Source: an uncultured Lachnospiraceae bacterium
Lineage (GTDB): Bacteria > Bacillota > Clostridia > Lachnospirales > Lachnospiraceae
Assembly (NCBI GenBank): GCA_910587045.1
Contig: CAJULG010000008.1
Location: 1 to 64,000, forward strand
Length of the DNA: 64,000 bases
Direction of reading: 5' to 3'
Made by a program: the position numbers and the translations under genes. This document shows, in pieces, positions 1 through 8,826 of this stretch; position 1 is the stretch's first letter; each line of letters starts with the position of its first letter. Below the pieces are notes generated by a model, which did no database searches, had not been told where the DNA came from, and worked only from the letters and a program-made list of their open reading frames with translations.

Positions 1-29
1 TGATTATACATCAAATCCTTGTGTATTAG

Positions 30-956
30 GTGTCAACTAAAATGATACAACATCAAAGTGTGAAAACATCGGATGCAAAACTGTTTCTTATCAAGCTACA
101 ACAAGAAGATAAGAAAAGCTACAGTTCCATCCACACCATCCGGGGAGTGCTTAGACCTGCCTTTCAGATGGCGGTGGATGACGATATTATTGTAAAGAAT
201 CCATTCGGATTCCAGCTTGCTGGAGTTGTTGTAAATGATTCGGTAACAAGAGAGGCTATCAGCAAAGACCAGATGAGAAAGTTCCTAAAGTTTGTACATG
301 ACGATGTGGTGTACTGTAAATATTATGAAGTGGTGTACATACTCTTTCATACAGGAATGCGAATATCGGAATTTTGTGGATTGACACTGAAAGACATTGA
401 TTTGGAAAAGCGAATTGTTAATATCGACCATCAACTGCAAAGAACATCGGATATGCGGTACATTATTGAAACTACAAAAACAGATGCCGGAACAAGGAAA
501 ATTCCTATCACAGAGGATGTAGCGCAGATGTTTCAGGCAATTATTGAGGACAGAGTACCTCCCAAGGTCGAAAAGGTAATTGATGGCTATAGCGGATTCC
601 TATTTTACGATGAGAATGATATGCCACTTGTGGCAATGCACTGGCAGCATAGATTCAATCATATGGTCGGCAGGTACAACGATATCTACCGGGTGCAGAT
701 GCCGAACATCACGCCTCATGTATGCCGACATACCTATTGTTCCAATATGGCGAAATCGGGGATGAACCCCAAGACACTGCAGTACCTCATGGGACATTCA
801 GATATTTCGGTCACAATGAATGTGTACACGCATATCGGCTTCGATGATGCGGAGGAAGAACTGAAAAGGATGGAAGAGTTTAGAAAGGCACAGGCAGAAA
901 TGGAGAAGCAGAAAGGTGAAAAGCCAGTGTCACAGAAGATGTTCAAGGTAGTTTAA
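30..956 (+). CDS. Tyrosine recombinase / integrase, N-terminally truncated
   Basis: Site-specific recombinase of the Tn916/ICE and phage type, which cuts and rejoins DNA at attachment sites. The full catalytic set is visible: Arg111, Lys150 (in a TTKTDAG turn), His230-x-x-Arg233, His256 and the nucleophile Tyr266 (VYTHI). The core-binding domain is partly present (about residues 10-60), but the arm-type DNA-binding domain of about 100 residues found in full-length relatives (about 400 aa) is absent. A TAG stop lies immediately before the GTG start, and no convincing N-terminal half is readable in the 29 upstream bases. The gene is therefore either frameshifted or decayed, or it continues in another frame left of the window. 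A hairpin terminator follows. Confidence 0.85.
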   Translation: MSTKMIQHQSVKTSDAKLFLIKLQQEDKKSYSSIHTIRGVLRPAFQMAVDDDIIVKNPFGFQLAGVVVNDSVTREAISKDQMRKFLKFVHDDVVYCKYYEVVYILFHTGMRISEFCGLTLKDIDLEKRIVNIDHQLQRTSDMRYIIETTKTDAGTRKIPITEDVAQMFQAIIEDRVPPKVEKVIDGYSGFLFYDENDMPLVAMHWQHRFNHMVGRYNDIYRVQMPNITPHVCRHTYCSNMAKSGMNPKTLQYLMGHSDISVTMNVYTHIGFDDAEEELKRMEEFRKAQAEMEKQKGEKPVSQKMFKVV

Positions 957-973
957 TATTGAGAAGATAGATG

Positions 974-1005
974 ATGCTCTGGTGTATGGCTGGGGCATTT
1001 TTTTT
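974..1005 (+). terminator. Rho-independent terminator after the integrase
   Basis: A seven-pair stem with G-U pairs (ATGCTCT near 974 against the TGGGGCAT arm ending at 998) is followed at once by a run of eight or more T. It sits about 18 bp after the integrase stop. Confidence 0.6.
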
Positions 1006-1075
1006 GTGTGGAAAAAAACAAGGGTGTATGATAGTATTATTTTGAATAATTTTTTTTAAGAAGAGGGTGATTATT

Positions 1076-1963
1076 GTGGAAACACATTATTTAATAGATT
1101 ATGAAAATGATGGAAAAAATGGACTTAAGGGATGTGAGAAACTTACTATTTCTGATTTTATTCACTTATTTTACACTGATAATTCAAAAAATACAACTCT
1201 TGATATTTTTACAAATCATGGTAAAGCGGAACTTGATATTAAAAAAGTTCCGGCGGGAGACCAATCGTTGGACAAACATTTAATTGCATATTTAGGTTAT
1301 TTAGTGGGAAAGAGTGCTAATATACAAACTGAGTATGTGATTATATCATCGGACAAAGGCTATGATAAAGTATGTGAGTTCCTACGAGATGAGTGTGGAA
1401 ATAGCATATCTGTTTCGAGGAGAAGTACGATTGCTCTCAAACAAGTTACACAGAAAAAAGAAGTGAAACAAAATGCTGAAAAGAAAACTAGTGTATCTAA
1501 GGTGGATCCGGCAAAGAAAACAAAGCTGAATCAACAGATACAACAAGCTTTGAGTTCCTCTGAAACACAGTATAGACCTGGTGTGATGAATGAAGTTGCA
1601 AAGGTTGTAACCTCGTTGTATGGCAATGAAAAATTCATGAATGATGTTCATAATGCTTTGCGCGGGATGTATCCCGAGGACTATCTTGATGTATATGGAG
1701 ACATCAAGTCTATATTAAGTAAATATGCAACAAATCAGGATAAGAAAGCTGATTGCGATAATAAAACACTACTTCATAATGAAATACAGCAGATTTTGAG
1801 TAAGGCAAATGTTGGCAAGGAAGTTATTGCTTATGTGCCGGGATTAGTAATTAAACATTGTGATGAGAAGAATGCTTTGCAGACCATATATAGAGCAATA
1901 ATACAAAAATTTGGTCAAAAGAAAGGTTTGGACATCTACAATAGGATAAAAAAACATATTTAG
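1076..1963 (+). CDS. PIN/NYN-like domain protein with a duplicated helical C-terminus
   Basis: The N-terminal 105 or so residues resemble the PIN-like/NYN nuclease fold. They have an acidic cluster after the first strand (LIDYEND), a central DQSLDKHL segment and a SSDKGYD motif, the usual metal-binding acidic positions of that fold. A Lys-rich linker follows, then two similar helical repeats of about 65 residues (near 147-212 and 227-295, sharing K-x-x-L-x-x-x-I-Q-Q-x-L and Y-x-x-I-K). GTG at 1076 is preferred because AGAGG lies 9 bp upstream; the GTG at 1067 abuts that site. RNase or nicking activity is inferred from the fold; target unknown. It lies between an integrase and the apparent element end, so it is probably cargo. 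Confidence 0.6.
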   Translation: METHYLIDYENDGKNGLKGCEKLTISDFIHLFYTDNSKNTTLDIFTNHGKAELDIKKVPAGDQSLDKHLIAYLGYLVGKSANIQTEYVIISSDKGYDKVCEFLRDECGNSISVSRRSTIALKQVTQKKEVKQNAEKKTSVSKVDPAKKTKLNQQIQQALSSSETQYRPGVMNEVAKVVTSLYGNEKFMNDVHNALRGMYPEDYLDVYGDIKSILSKYATNQDKKADCDNKTLLHNEIQQILSKANVGKEVIAYVPGLVIKHCDEKNALQTIYRAIIQKFGQKKGLDIYNRIKKHI

Positions 1964-2009
1964 GAAAATTCCATGGCACAAAATGTAGGTCTGTTGGAGG
2001 ATAAAAAGA

Positions 2010-2732
2010 ATGAAAAAGCTTTTAAAGAGAATTGGTTTTGCCGTTTTGGTAATTGCTATACCGTTATTAATTGATATTTGTATATTTGGTAACTCATTTC
2101 CAAGTAATATTGAAAACCAAGCGTGGGCAGGCTTTTTAGGAAGTTATTTAGGTGGAATAGCAACCCTGGTGGCCGTTTTTATTACTATATCAGACAATAA
2201 TAAGAAAATTGAGGAGCAGAAAAAACTCGAGAAAGAGCAACTGACAGAAGAAAAGAAGTATGCAGTTAGACCATACCTTGATACTAGATATATTTTCTTT
2301 AATGAGGATTCGGAGTTTGGGCTAAATGACAGAGTATTTGACATTAAAGAGAGGACAGTAGAGAAGGTTCGATATGGTTTTACATCAATGGATGAACAGT
2401 GTATAAAAATGAGACAATCAGTACCCAATTATATATATTTGAAATATATAATTAGAAATATTGGTGCTGGCAGTGCCGTGGATATGAAGGTTAGCGTAAA
2501 TGGTTTTTCTGAAAAAATATCTATTGCTAAAGATGAAACAGTGAATCTTTTTATGATTATTAGCATGGGAAAGGAAGAAACAGTGCCTTTTAGTATCCTA
2601 TTAGATTATTGGGATGTGGAAAAGAGAGCTCATTATAATCAAGAGGATGGGTTTGAAATTTTGGTTAAGGGTACAGAGCAAATAATTAAGCCGAAAGAAC
2701 ATACTCTCCCAACTGAAATTAAAAATCCTTAG
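2010..2732 (+). CDS. Membrane-anchored hypothetical protein
   Basis: 240 aa, start supported by a GGAGG motif about 9 bp upstream. The N-terminus has two membrane segments (about residues 8-28 and 39-61), then a charged coiled-coil stretch rich in K and E (about 64-85), then a soluble, probably beta-rich domain with no motif I recognise. This is a common architecture of accessory proteins near integrases. It lies 46 bp after the PIN/NYN-like gene and may be co-transcribed. Function unknown. Confidence 0.55.
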   Translation: MKKLLKRIGFAVLVIAIPLLIDICIFGNSFPSNIENQAWAGFLGSYLGGIATLVAVFITISDNNKKIEEQKKLEKEQLTEEKKYAVRPYLDTRYIFFNEDSEFGLNDRVFDIKERTVEKVRYGFTSMDEQCIKMRQSVPNYIYLKYIIRNIGAGSAVDMKVSVNGFSEKISIAKDETVNLFMIISMGKEETVPFSILLDYWDVEKRAHYNQEDGFEILVKGTEQIIKPKEHTLPTEIKNP

Positions 2733-2768
2733 TAGTAAACTTTTCCGTTTTACTACCAATTTTACTAC
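2732..2768. repeat. GTAGTAAA inverted/direct repeats at the probable mobile element end
   Basis: The octamer GTAGTAAA occurs at 2732-2739 and its complement TTTACTAC at 2749-2756 and 2761-2768, all within 37 bp just after the last accessory gene. Clustered short repeats near the end of an element are typical arm-type binding sites of tyrosine integrases. The role here is inferred from position. Confidence 0.4.
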
Positions 2769-2845
2769 TAACAGGTAGTCACAACTTGCACTATCTTGCC
2801 TTATTTTGTCAAGATGACAGACTAAGAGCATATTTCACAAACACC

Positions 2846-2880
2846 CGGAATCCCTTGCAAAACAGGGCATTTCCGGGCAA
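2846..2880. repeat. Stem-loop before the phosphatase gene
   Basis: CCCGGAA with TCCCT on the left pairs with AGGG and TTCCGGG on the right around a short GCAAAAC loop. It lies just upstream of the ribosome binding site of the next gene and has no T-run on the + strand. It may be a terminator for an element-side transcript or a leader hairpin. Confidence 0.35.
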
Positions 2881-2899
2881 AAAGGAGTAAATCAAAACT

Positions 2900-3379
2900 A
2901 TGATAAAAGTACTTTTCATCTGCCACGGCAATATCTGCCGTTCCCCCATGGCGGAATTCATATTCAAGCACATAGTAGACCAGCAGGGTCTTTCCGCCCG
3001 TTTCACAATAGCCTCCGCCGCCACCAGTGCAGAAGAAATCTGGAACGGTACCGGCAATCCGGTATACCCGCCCGCAAAGGCTGAGCTTGCCCGTCACGGA
3101 ATCCGTTGTGATGGAAAACGGGCAGTTCAACTCACCCGGTCGGATTATCAGTGTTATGATCTTTTGATCGGTATGGAACAACGCAATCTAACGAATATGC
3201 GGCGTATCCTGGGTGGAGATCCGGAGCAGAAGCTCCATCTTCTGCTGGATTATAGCAAATCACCCAGAGATATTGCAGATCCCTGGTATACCGGAGATTT
3301 TGAAAGAACCTATCAGGATATCATGGAAGGCTGTCAGGGATTGCTGGATTCCATGATTTATAACGGATTACAAGCATAA
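2900..3379 (+). CDS. Low-molecular-weight protein-tyrosine phosphatase
   Basis: Cytoplasmic phosphatase that hydrolyses phosphotyrosine through a cysteinyl-phosphate intermediate. The P-loop C-x5-R-S is at residues 8-15 (Cys8, Arg14, Ser15), with an unusual CHGNICRS in place of the common CLGNICRS. The general-acid loop DPWY is at 127-130. Length of 159 aa is normal for the family. AGGAG lies 8 bp before the ATG. No tyrosine kinase gene is near, so the substrate cannot be named. It is probably the first host gene after the mobile element. Confidence 0.9.
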   Translation: MIKVLFICHGNICRSPMAEFIFKHIVDQQGLSARFTIASAATSAEEIWNGTGNPVYPPAKAELARHGIRCDGKRAVQLTRSDYQCYDLLIGMEQRNLTNMRRILGGDPEQKLHLLLDYSKSPRDIADPWYTGDFERTYQDIMEGCQGLLDSMIYNGLQA

Positions 3380-3423
3380 TTAGACAAAAAAAGAAGCTGG
3401 ATTTGGCTATTCTGCATATTTTA

Positions 3424-3452
3424 TTGCGCTCTTTGGAAAAAAAGTGTATAAT
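3424..3452 (+). promoter_or_regulatory. Sigma-70-type promoter for the chemotaxis receptor
   Basis: TTGCGC at 3424-3429 and TATAAT at 3447-3452 with a 17-bp spacer, about 100 bp before the receptor start. Confidence 0.55.
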
Positions 3453-3553
3453 ATGAACAATACATAGTCTGCACTTAAGAGCAAACTTCTATTCTTAATT
3501 CTATAGTTCTTTGTATGAGTGTAATACGACAGTAGAGGGGAAGGGATTTATTT

Positions 3554-5260
3554 ATGAGAGAAAATGGACAGCATGTGGGGTTTCTGCACTCAATTCGGAG
3601 CCGCATCATTATCATGGCAGCAATTATCATCGCAGTCAGTACAGTGTTGATCTGGTTAACAGTACAGCCATTGATGACAAGTACGTTTACAGATACACAG
3701 GAACGATATCTGAACGATATGACAGTTTCCTATGGTAAGATGATGGCAAATTACGTGATACAAAACGGAGTGGAATGTATATCGACCCAGGAGGTGCAGG
3801 ATGTATTAAAGGAAATCCATATTAATGGCAAAGAGAGCAGTTATGCCTATGTAGTAGATCTGGATGGAATCATGCTGTATCACCCTACTGCAGATAAGAT
3901 TGGTGTATCCGTAGAAAATGCAGTTGTAAAGGAGATTCTTGCAGAGATCGCACAGGGAAAGCCGCAGAAGAGTGATGTTTATGAGTATGACTTTCGTGGG
4001 CAGATTAAATATGCGGGTGTATATCCGGATGTTGAGCATGGATTTTTATTAGTAATATCTTCCGATAAAGCAGAGATCCAGCAGGACTTAAATAAGATAT
4101 TGGGACGTACGCTGATCAGTATGATATTCTCATTTGTGATCAGTGTGGTGATCGCAGTCTTTGTTTCATATATCATTACGAATCCGATTAAGAAAATGTC
4201 AGGGATCGCCAATCAGTTTTCAACCCTGGATCTGCGAAGAGCCGATGAACAGGATATGCTGGAGGTTCGGAAGGATGAGGTTGGTATGATGGGACGTTCC
4301 TTAAGCGGCCTGCGGGATCAGTTTGAGGAGATCGTTACAGAAATTAAACTGCAGAGCGCCCATCTTTATTCCGAGGCTGCCAGCCTGGACGAGCATGCCA
4401 GAGAGACTGCCAATAACGTAGAACAGGTAGAAAAGGCGGTATATGAGATTGCAGAGGGAGCCAGCTCTCAGGCAGAAGAAACTCAGCGGGCAACCGATCA
4501 TGTCATTCAGATGGGTGAGATGGTGGAAGAAACCAATGCGGAGGTGGAGCATCTCTATACCTATGCCAATGCCATGAAGACCTCTGGGGAGGAAGCTTCA
4601 AGAAGTCTGGAAGAATTGAATACTATTAACGAAAAGGCCAAGGGATCCATAGATCTGATCTATCAGCAGACCAATAATACCAATGAATCTGCCATGAAGA
4701 TCCGAGAAGCAACCGCTCTGATCACGGATATTGCCAATCAGACGAACCTGCTATCCCTGAATGCATCGATCGAGGCGGCAAGAGCAGGAGAACAGGGAAG
4801 AGGCTTTGCGGTTGTTGCATCCCAGATCCAGAAGCTGGCAGAACAGTCCAATGATTCAGCGAGACAGATAGAAGAGATCATTACCCTGTTGATCGCGGAT
4901 TCCAATGAGGCAGTCAGTACCATGAATGAAGTAAAGCAGATTATGGATGAGCAGAATAAGAATATCCATGGAATTGAAAAGCAGTTTGACCGGCTGTATG
5001 AGCAGATTGATATGTCCATGGGCGGTGTCGGCAATATTGCGGATAAGACACAGAAATTAGACGACTCCCGGATAAACGTAGTGGATATTGTTCAGAATCT
5101 GACTGCGATCGCACAGGAGAATGCGGCAAGCTCAGAGGAGACCTCAGCGTCTGTAACCGAGGTATCCGATATTGTAAATCAGATATCCGGAAACGTGAAC
5201 GAACTGCGGGAGATCGCAGAGCATCTGGAAAACAAGATGAATGAATTTATAGTAGAATAA
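3554..5260 (+). CDS. Methyl-accepting chemotaxis protein
   Basis: Transmembrane chemoreceptor, 568 aa. One membrane segment lies near residues 17-38, followed by an extracytoplasmic Cache-like sensor of about 145 residues (contains YAYVVDLDG and YHPTADKIG), a second membrane segment (about 187-208), a HAMP linker, and the signalling coiled coil. The conserved CheA/CheW-binding hairpin tip is clear (NLLSLNASIEAARAGEQGRG). Ends in a flexible charged tail with no CheR-tethering pentapeptide. It stands alone, with its own promoter and with no che genes nearby. Ligand unknown. The organism is likely motile or uses a related chemosensory array. Confidence 0.93.
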   Translation: MRENGQHVGFLHSIRSRIIIMAAIIIAVSTVLIWLTVQPLMTSTFTDTQERYLNDMTVSYGKMMANYVIQNGVECISTQEVQDVLKEIHINGKESSYAYVVDLDGIMLYHPTADKIGVSVENAVVKEILAEIAQGKPQKSDVYEYDFRGQIKYAGVYPDVEHGFLLVISSDKAEIQQDLNKILGRTLISMIFSFVISVVIAVFVSYIITNPIKKMSGIANQFSTLDLRRADEQDMLEVRKDEVGMMGRSLSGLRDQFEEIVTEIKLQSAHLYSEAASLDEHARETANNVEQVEKAVYEIAEGASSQAEETQRATDHVIQMGEMVEETNAEVEHLYTYANAMKTSGEEASRSLEELNTINEKAKGSIDLIYQQTNNTNESAMKIREATALITDIANQTNLLSLNASIEAARAGEQGRGFAVVASQIQKLAEQSNDSARQIEEIITLLIADSNEAVSTMNEVKQIMDEQNKNIHGIEKQFDRLYEQIDMSMGGVGNIADKTQKLDDSRINVVDIVQNLTAIAQENAASSEETSASVTEVSDIVNQISGNVNELREIAEHLENKMNEFIVE

Positions 5261-5282
5261 GTATAATCGTACAGAAGCATAC

Positions 5283-5327
5283 TTCCCGGCAGACAACAAA
5301 ATTGTTTTCGTTGACAAATGCCGGGAA
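5283..5327. repeat. 9-bp inverted repeat overlapping the leuA promoter
   Basis: TTCCCGGCA at 5283-5291 is perfectly complementary to TGCCGGGAA at 5319-5327. The right arm lies within the spacer of the promoter at 5311-5339. There is no T-run after it, so it reads more like an operator than a terminator. Confidence 0.45.
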
Positions 5328-5339
5328 ATATGCTAACTT
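5311..5339 (+). promoter_or_regulatory. Promoter of the leuA T-box transcript
   Basis: TTGACA at 5311-5316, 17-bp spacer, TAACTT at 5334-5339, just upstream of the T-box leader. Confidence 0.6.
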
Positions 5340-5349
5340 GTTAGTTAGA

Positions 5350-5632
5350 AATGCAATGATAAGGAATAGTAGGACTTGAAACATAGACAGAGAGCCGCCG
5401 GGTGGTGTGAGGTGGTTATGGATAAAGTTTGAACTGGCCTTTGAGCAGCGGGCTGAAGAATGAAACAGTAGGCCTTGCCGGTTCCTGACCGTTATTGCAG
5501 GAGGATATAAGACCCTATGAGCAGTCTTAAGGTTCGTATCTGTGAAGAGTGCATACGTCAAGTATGAATTAGAGTGGTACCGCGTAAGTTCCTTACGTCT
5601 CTAAGCAGGAGATGTCGGGGGCTTTTTCTTAT
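5350..5632 (+). ncRNA. T-box leader RNA (leucine) upstream of leuA
   Basis: tRNA-sensing transcription antitermination leader. Stem I shows AGTA at 5368-5371, an AGAGAGCC distal motif, and GAA followed by the specifier CTG at 5434-5436 (Leu). The T-box core AGAGTGGTACCGCG is at 5571-5584 and ends in a terminator with a T-rich tail at about 5627-5637. The variable base of the TGGN bulge is T, which pairs with an A discriminator; this suits bacterial tRNA-Leu and not tRNA-Trp (G). Reading the specifier one base later would give TGG. Uncharged tRNA-Leu should switch on leuA transcription. Confidence 0.88.
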
Positions 5633-5734
5633 TTGTGCGAAGGAGCAAGGCAAAAACGCCGGTATGGAACGATATCATTTCACATAGGATACGGTAGAAC
5701 AGTTTCGTGAATCAGAAGGACAGGAGGTAACAGA

Positions 5735-7399
5735 ATGATGAATTATCAGAAGTATCAGAGAGGCTATTATATGCCGCCAACCGAGTCATTGAAATGGACA
5801 AAGAAAGAGTACATCGATCAGGCGCCGATGTGGTGTTCCGTGGATCTGCGGGATGGCAACCAGGCATTGATCGTTCCGATGAGCCTGGAAGAAAAGGTAG
5901 AATTTTTCAAAATGCTGGTCAAGATCGGATTCAAGGAGATTGAAGTCGGATTTCCAGCAGCATCCGAGACCGAATATACCTTTTTACGAACACTGATCGA
6001 GGATGACCTGATTCCGGATGACGTGACCGTACAGGTGTTGACTCAATCCAGAGAACACATAATCAAAAAGACCTTTGAGGCAGTGCGTGGATGCAAAAAT
6101 GCAGTAGTTCATTTATATAATTCCACTTCCTATGCCCAGCGGGAGCAGGTATTTAAGAAATCCAGGGAGGAAATACTGGAGATCGCAGTTTCCGGAGCAA
6201 AGCTGTTAAAGCAGCTGGCAGAAGAGGATGGCGGGAATTTTCAATTTGAATACTCACCGGAAAGCTTTACGGGAACCGAAGTAGAATATGCATTAGAGGT
6301 CTGCAATGCAGTGATCGATGTCTGGCAGCCGACACCGGAGAAGAAGGTGATCATCAATCTTCCGGCAACCGTTGAGATGTCTCTTCCTCATGTTTATGCA
6401 AGCCAGATTGAATACATGAGTGAGAATATGAAGAACCGGGAGAATGTCATTCTCTCTCTTCATCCGCATAATGACCGGGGATGCGGGGTGGCAGATTCGG
6501 AATTAGGCTTGCTGGCAGGCGCAGACCGGATCGAAGGTACTTTGTTTGGTAACGGAGAGCGGACCGGTAATGTGGATATTATTACGCTCGCAATGAATAT
6601 GTTTACCCATGGTGTTGATCCAAAGCTGGATTTAAGCAATATTCCGGAATTAACAGAGCTTTATGAACGCGTCACAAAGATGCATGTTTATGAACGCTCC
6701 CCGTATACCGGGCAGTTGGTCTTTGCTGCATTTTCCGGTTCTCATCAGGACGCCATTGCCAAAGGAATGAAGTGGAGAGAGGAACATAATATAGAGCGCT
6801 GGACCGTTCCATATCTGCCATTGGATCCGCAGGATGTCGGCAGACAGTATGATGGAGATGTTATCCGGATCAACAGTCAGTCCGGGAAGGGCGGTATCGG
6901 ATATTTATTAGAGCAGAAGTATGGCTTTGATCTGCCTCCGAAGATGCGGGAGGATTTAGGGTATACGGTAAAGGATGCTTCCGATCACCTGCATAAGGAA
7001 TTAACTGCGGACGAAGTGCTGGATATCTTCCAGAAGACATATGTCAATGCAGGAACGCCGATCGAATTGTTAGAGGCTCATTTTACGCAGGGAGAGCAGT
7101 TTACAGCAGAGATTACCATTCATGTTCATGGCGTGCGGAAGGTATATCATGGAAAAGGAAATGGACGTCTGGATGCTATATCCAATGCATTGAAGAAGCA
7201 CTTTGACATCCGGTTTTCTTTGATCTGCTATGAGGAGCATGCATTGCAGGTAGGATCAAATTCCCAGGCTTGTGCTTATGTGGGAATTCAGAAGCCGGAA
7301 GGCGGCGTAGCCTGGGGAGCAGGAATCCAGAATGATATCATTGATGCATCTGCCTATGCATTGATCAGCGCCATTAACCGTTCCGGATTAGTGAAATAA
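5735..7399 (+). CDS. leuA: 2-isopropylmalate synthase
   Basis: Catalyses the first committed step of leucine synthesis: acetyl-CoA plus 2-oxoisovalerate gives 2-isopropylmalate. It belongs to the long LeuA subfamily (554 aa), which begins with a W-C-S-V-D-L-R-D-G-N-Q-A-L catalytic segment near residues 33-45. The metal site HPHNDRG is near residue 247, and a C-terminal regulatory domain (about 425-554) is expected to bind leucine for feedback control. AGGAGG lies 8 bp before the ATG; a second in-frame ATG follows directly. Expression is gated by the T-box. No other leucine pathway genes are adjacent. Confidence 0.95.
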   Translation: MMNYQKYQRGYYMPPTESLKWTKKEYIDQAPMWCSVDLRDGNQALIVPMSLEEKVEFFKMLVKIGFKEIEVGFPAASETEYTFLRTLIEDDLIPDDVTVQVLTQSREHIIKKTFEAVRGCKNAVVHLYNSTSYAQREQVFKKSREEILEIAVSGAKLLKQLAEEDGGNFQFEYSPESFTGTEVEYALEVCNAVIDVWQPTPEKKVIINLPATVEMSLPHVYASQIEYMSENMKNRENVILSLHPHNDRGCGVADSELGLLAGADRIEGTLFGNGERTGNVDIITLAMNMFTHGVDPKLDLSNIPELTELYERVTKMHVYERSPYTGQLVFAAFSGSHQDAIAKGMKWREEHNIERWTVPYLPLDPQDVGRQYDGDVIRINSQSGKGGIGYLLEQKYGFDLPPKMREDLGYTVKDASDHLHKELTADEVLDIFQKTYVNAGTPIELLEAHFTQGEQFTAEITIHVHGVRKVYHGKGNGRLDAISNALKKHFDIRFSLICYEEHALQVGSNSQACAYVGIQKPEGGVAWGAGIQNDIIDASAYALISAINRSGLVK

Positions 7400-7476
7400 A
7401 ACGATTTTTTCTTTACTGGAAAGACCAGAAATGATATTCTGTAATTAGATAAAACATGCATGGAGGATAGAAGAAC

Positions 7477-8784
7477 ATGGGTAAATATTTTCAGCCGGAA
7501 ATCGAATGTGCATCACAGGAGCAGATTCGGGCATGGCAGGATGAGCGATTGGTAAAACAGGTAAGACATGTTTATGATAATGTGGAAATGTACCGGAAAC
7601 GTATGGACGAAAAAGGAGTCAGGCCGGAGGATATCAAGGGCAGGGATGATTTACATAAGCTTCCGTTTACAACCAAGGATGATCTAAGAGAACAGTATCC
7701 ATATGGATTGCTGGCGAAGCCGTTGAGTGAATGTGTACGTATCCAGTCTACCAGCGGTACAACCGGAAGGCGGGTCGTTGCATTTTATACCCAGCATGAC
7801 ATTGATCTGTGGGATGAATGTTGTGCAAGAGCGATCGTGGCAGTCGGCGGAACGAAGGAAGACGTGGTACATGTCAGCTATGGATACGGTTTGTTTACCG
7901 GCGGCCCGGGCTTAAATGGCGGTTCTCACAAGGTTGGTTCCCTGACACTTCCGATGTCATCCGGCAATACAGACCGTCAGATTCAGTTTATGACGGATCT
8001 GGGTTCCACGATCATATGCTGTACACCGTCCTATGCTGCATACCTGGCAGAGTCTATCATTGAACGGGGACTCCAGGATAAGATCAGTCTGAAGGCGGGA
8101 ATCTTCGGTGCAGAAGCATGGACGGAGGAAATGCGGCATGATATTGAAGAAAAGCTTGGGATCAAGGCCTACGATATTTATGGGCTGACAGAGATTTCCG
8201 GACCAGGCGTATCCTTTGAATGTGAGGCACAGTCCGGTATGCATGTTAACGAAGATCATTTTATCGCAGAGATCATCAACCCGGTAACTGGAGAGGTACT
8301 GCCGGATGGCGAGAAGGGGGAACTGGTATTTACCAGTATTACGAAGGAAGCATTTCCGTTATTACGCTACCGGACCAGGGATATCTGTATCCTGAGTCAT
8401 GAGAAATGTCCATGTGGAAGAACCCATGTAAAGATGACGAAACCATTAGGACGTAGTGATGATATGCTGATCGTAAAGGGCGTCAATGTATTCCCGTCCC
8501 AGATCGAAACCGTATTGCTGAACAAGGGATATCCGGCAAATTATCAGATCATCGTTACCAGAGTAAATAACAGTGATAATCTGGAAGTACAGGTAGAAAT
8601 GACACCGGAGATGTTCTCCGATTCCATTAGTGCGATTTCACAAAAGGAAAAGGAACTGGTAAGCGCATTAAAGGCAATGCTGGGTATTTTTGCAGATGTA
8701 AAGCTGGTAGCGCCAAAGACGATTGCAAGAAGTGAAGGCAAGGCTGTTCGAGTAATTGATAAGCGGAATCTGTATCAGGGTTAA
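7477..8784 (+). CDS. Phenylacetate-CoA ligase family (PaaK-like)
   Basis: AMP-forming acyl/aryl-CoA ligase, 435 aa. The adenylate P-loop STSGTTGR is at 91-98, an YGLTE motif is near residue 234, and a C-terminal GRSDDMLIVKGVNVFPSQIE segment carries the hinge. In anaerobes such enzymes activate aryl acids from aromatic amino acid breakdown, often with an ACT-domain partner, as here (the next gene is 42 bp away). Exact substrate is not readable from sequence. Likely one operon with the ACT protein and feoAB. Confidence 0.85.
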   Translation: MGKYFQPEIECASQEQIRAWQDERLVKQVRHVYDNVEMYRKRMDEKGVRPEDIKGRDDLHKLPFTTKDDLREQYPYGLLAKPLSECVRIQSTSGTTGRRVVAFYTQHDIDLWDECCARAIVAVGGTKEDVVHVSYGYGLFTGGPGLNGGSHKVGSLTLPMSSGNTDRQIQFMTDLGSTIICCTPSYAAYLAESIIERGLQDKISLKAGIFGAEAWTEEMRHDIEEKLGIKAYDIYGLTEISGPGVSFECEAQSGMHVNEDHFIAEIINPVTGEVLPDGEKGELVFTSITKEAFPLLRYRTRDICILSHEKCPCGRTHVKMTKPLGRSDDMLIVKGVNVFPSQIETVLLNKGYPANYQIIVTRVNNSDNLEVQVEMTPEMFSDSISAISQKEKELVSALKAMLGIFADVKLVAPKTIARSEGKAVRVIDKRNLYQG

Positions 8785-8826
8785 TGAATATATGGGTGTG
8801 AAATGCAAAAAAGGAGGTAATGGGGT

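Noticed and set aside
30..956. Complete functional integrase
   Set aside because: Catalytic residues are all present, but the arm-binding N-terminus is missing and a stop precedes the start; treated as truncated.
5435..5437. TGG (Trp) specifier in the leuA T-box
   Set aside because: The loop pattern GAA followed by codon gives CTG, and the T in the TGGN bulge suits the A discriminator of tRNA-Leu; Trp would not suit a leucine gene.
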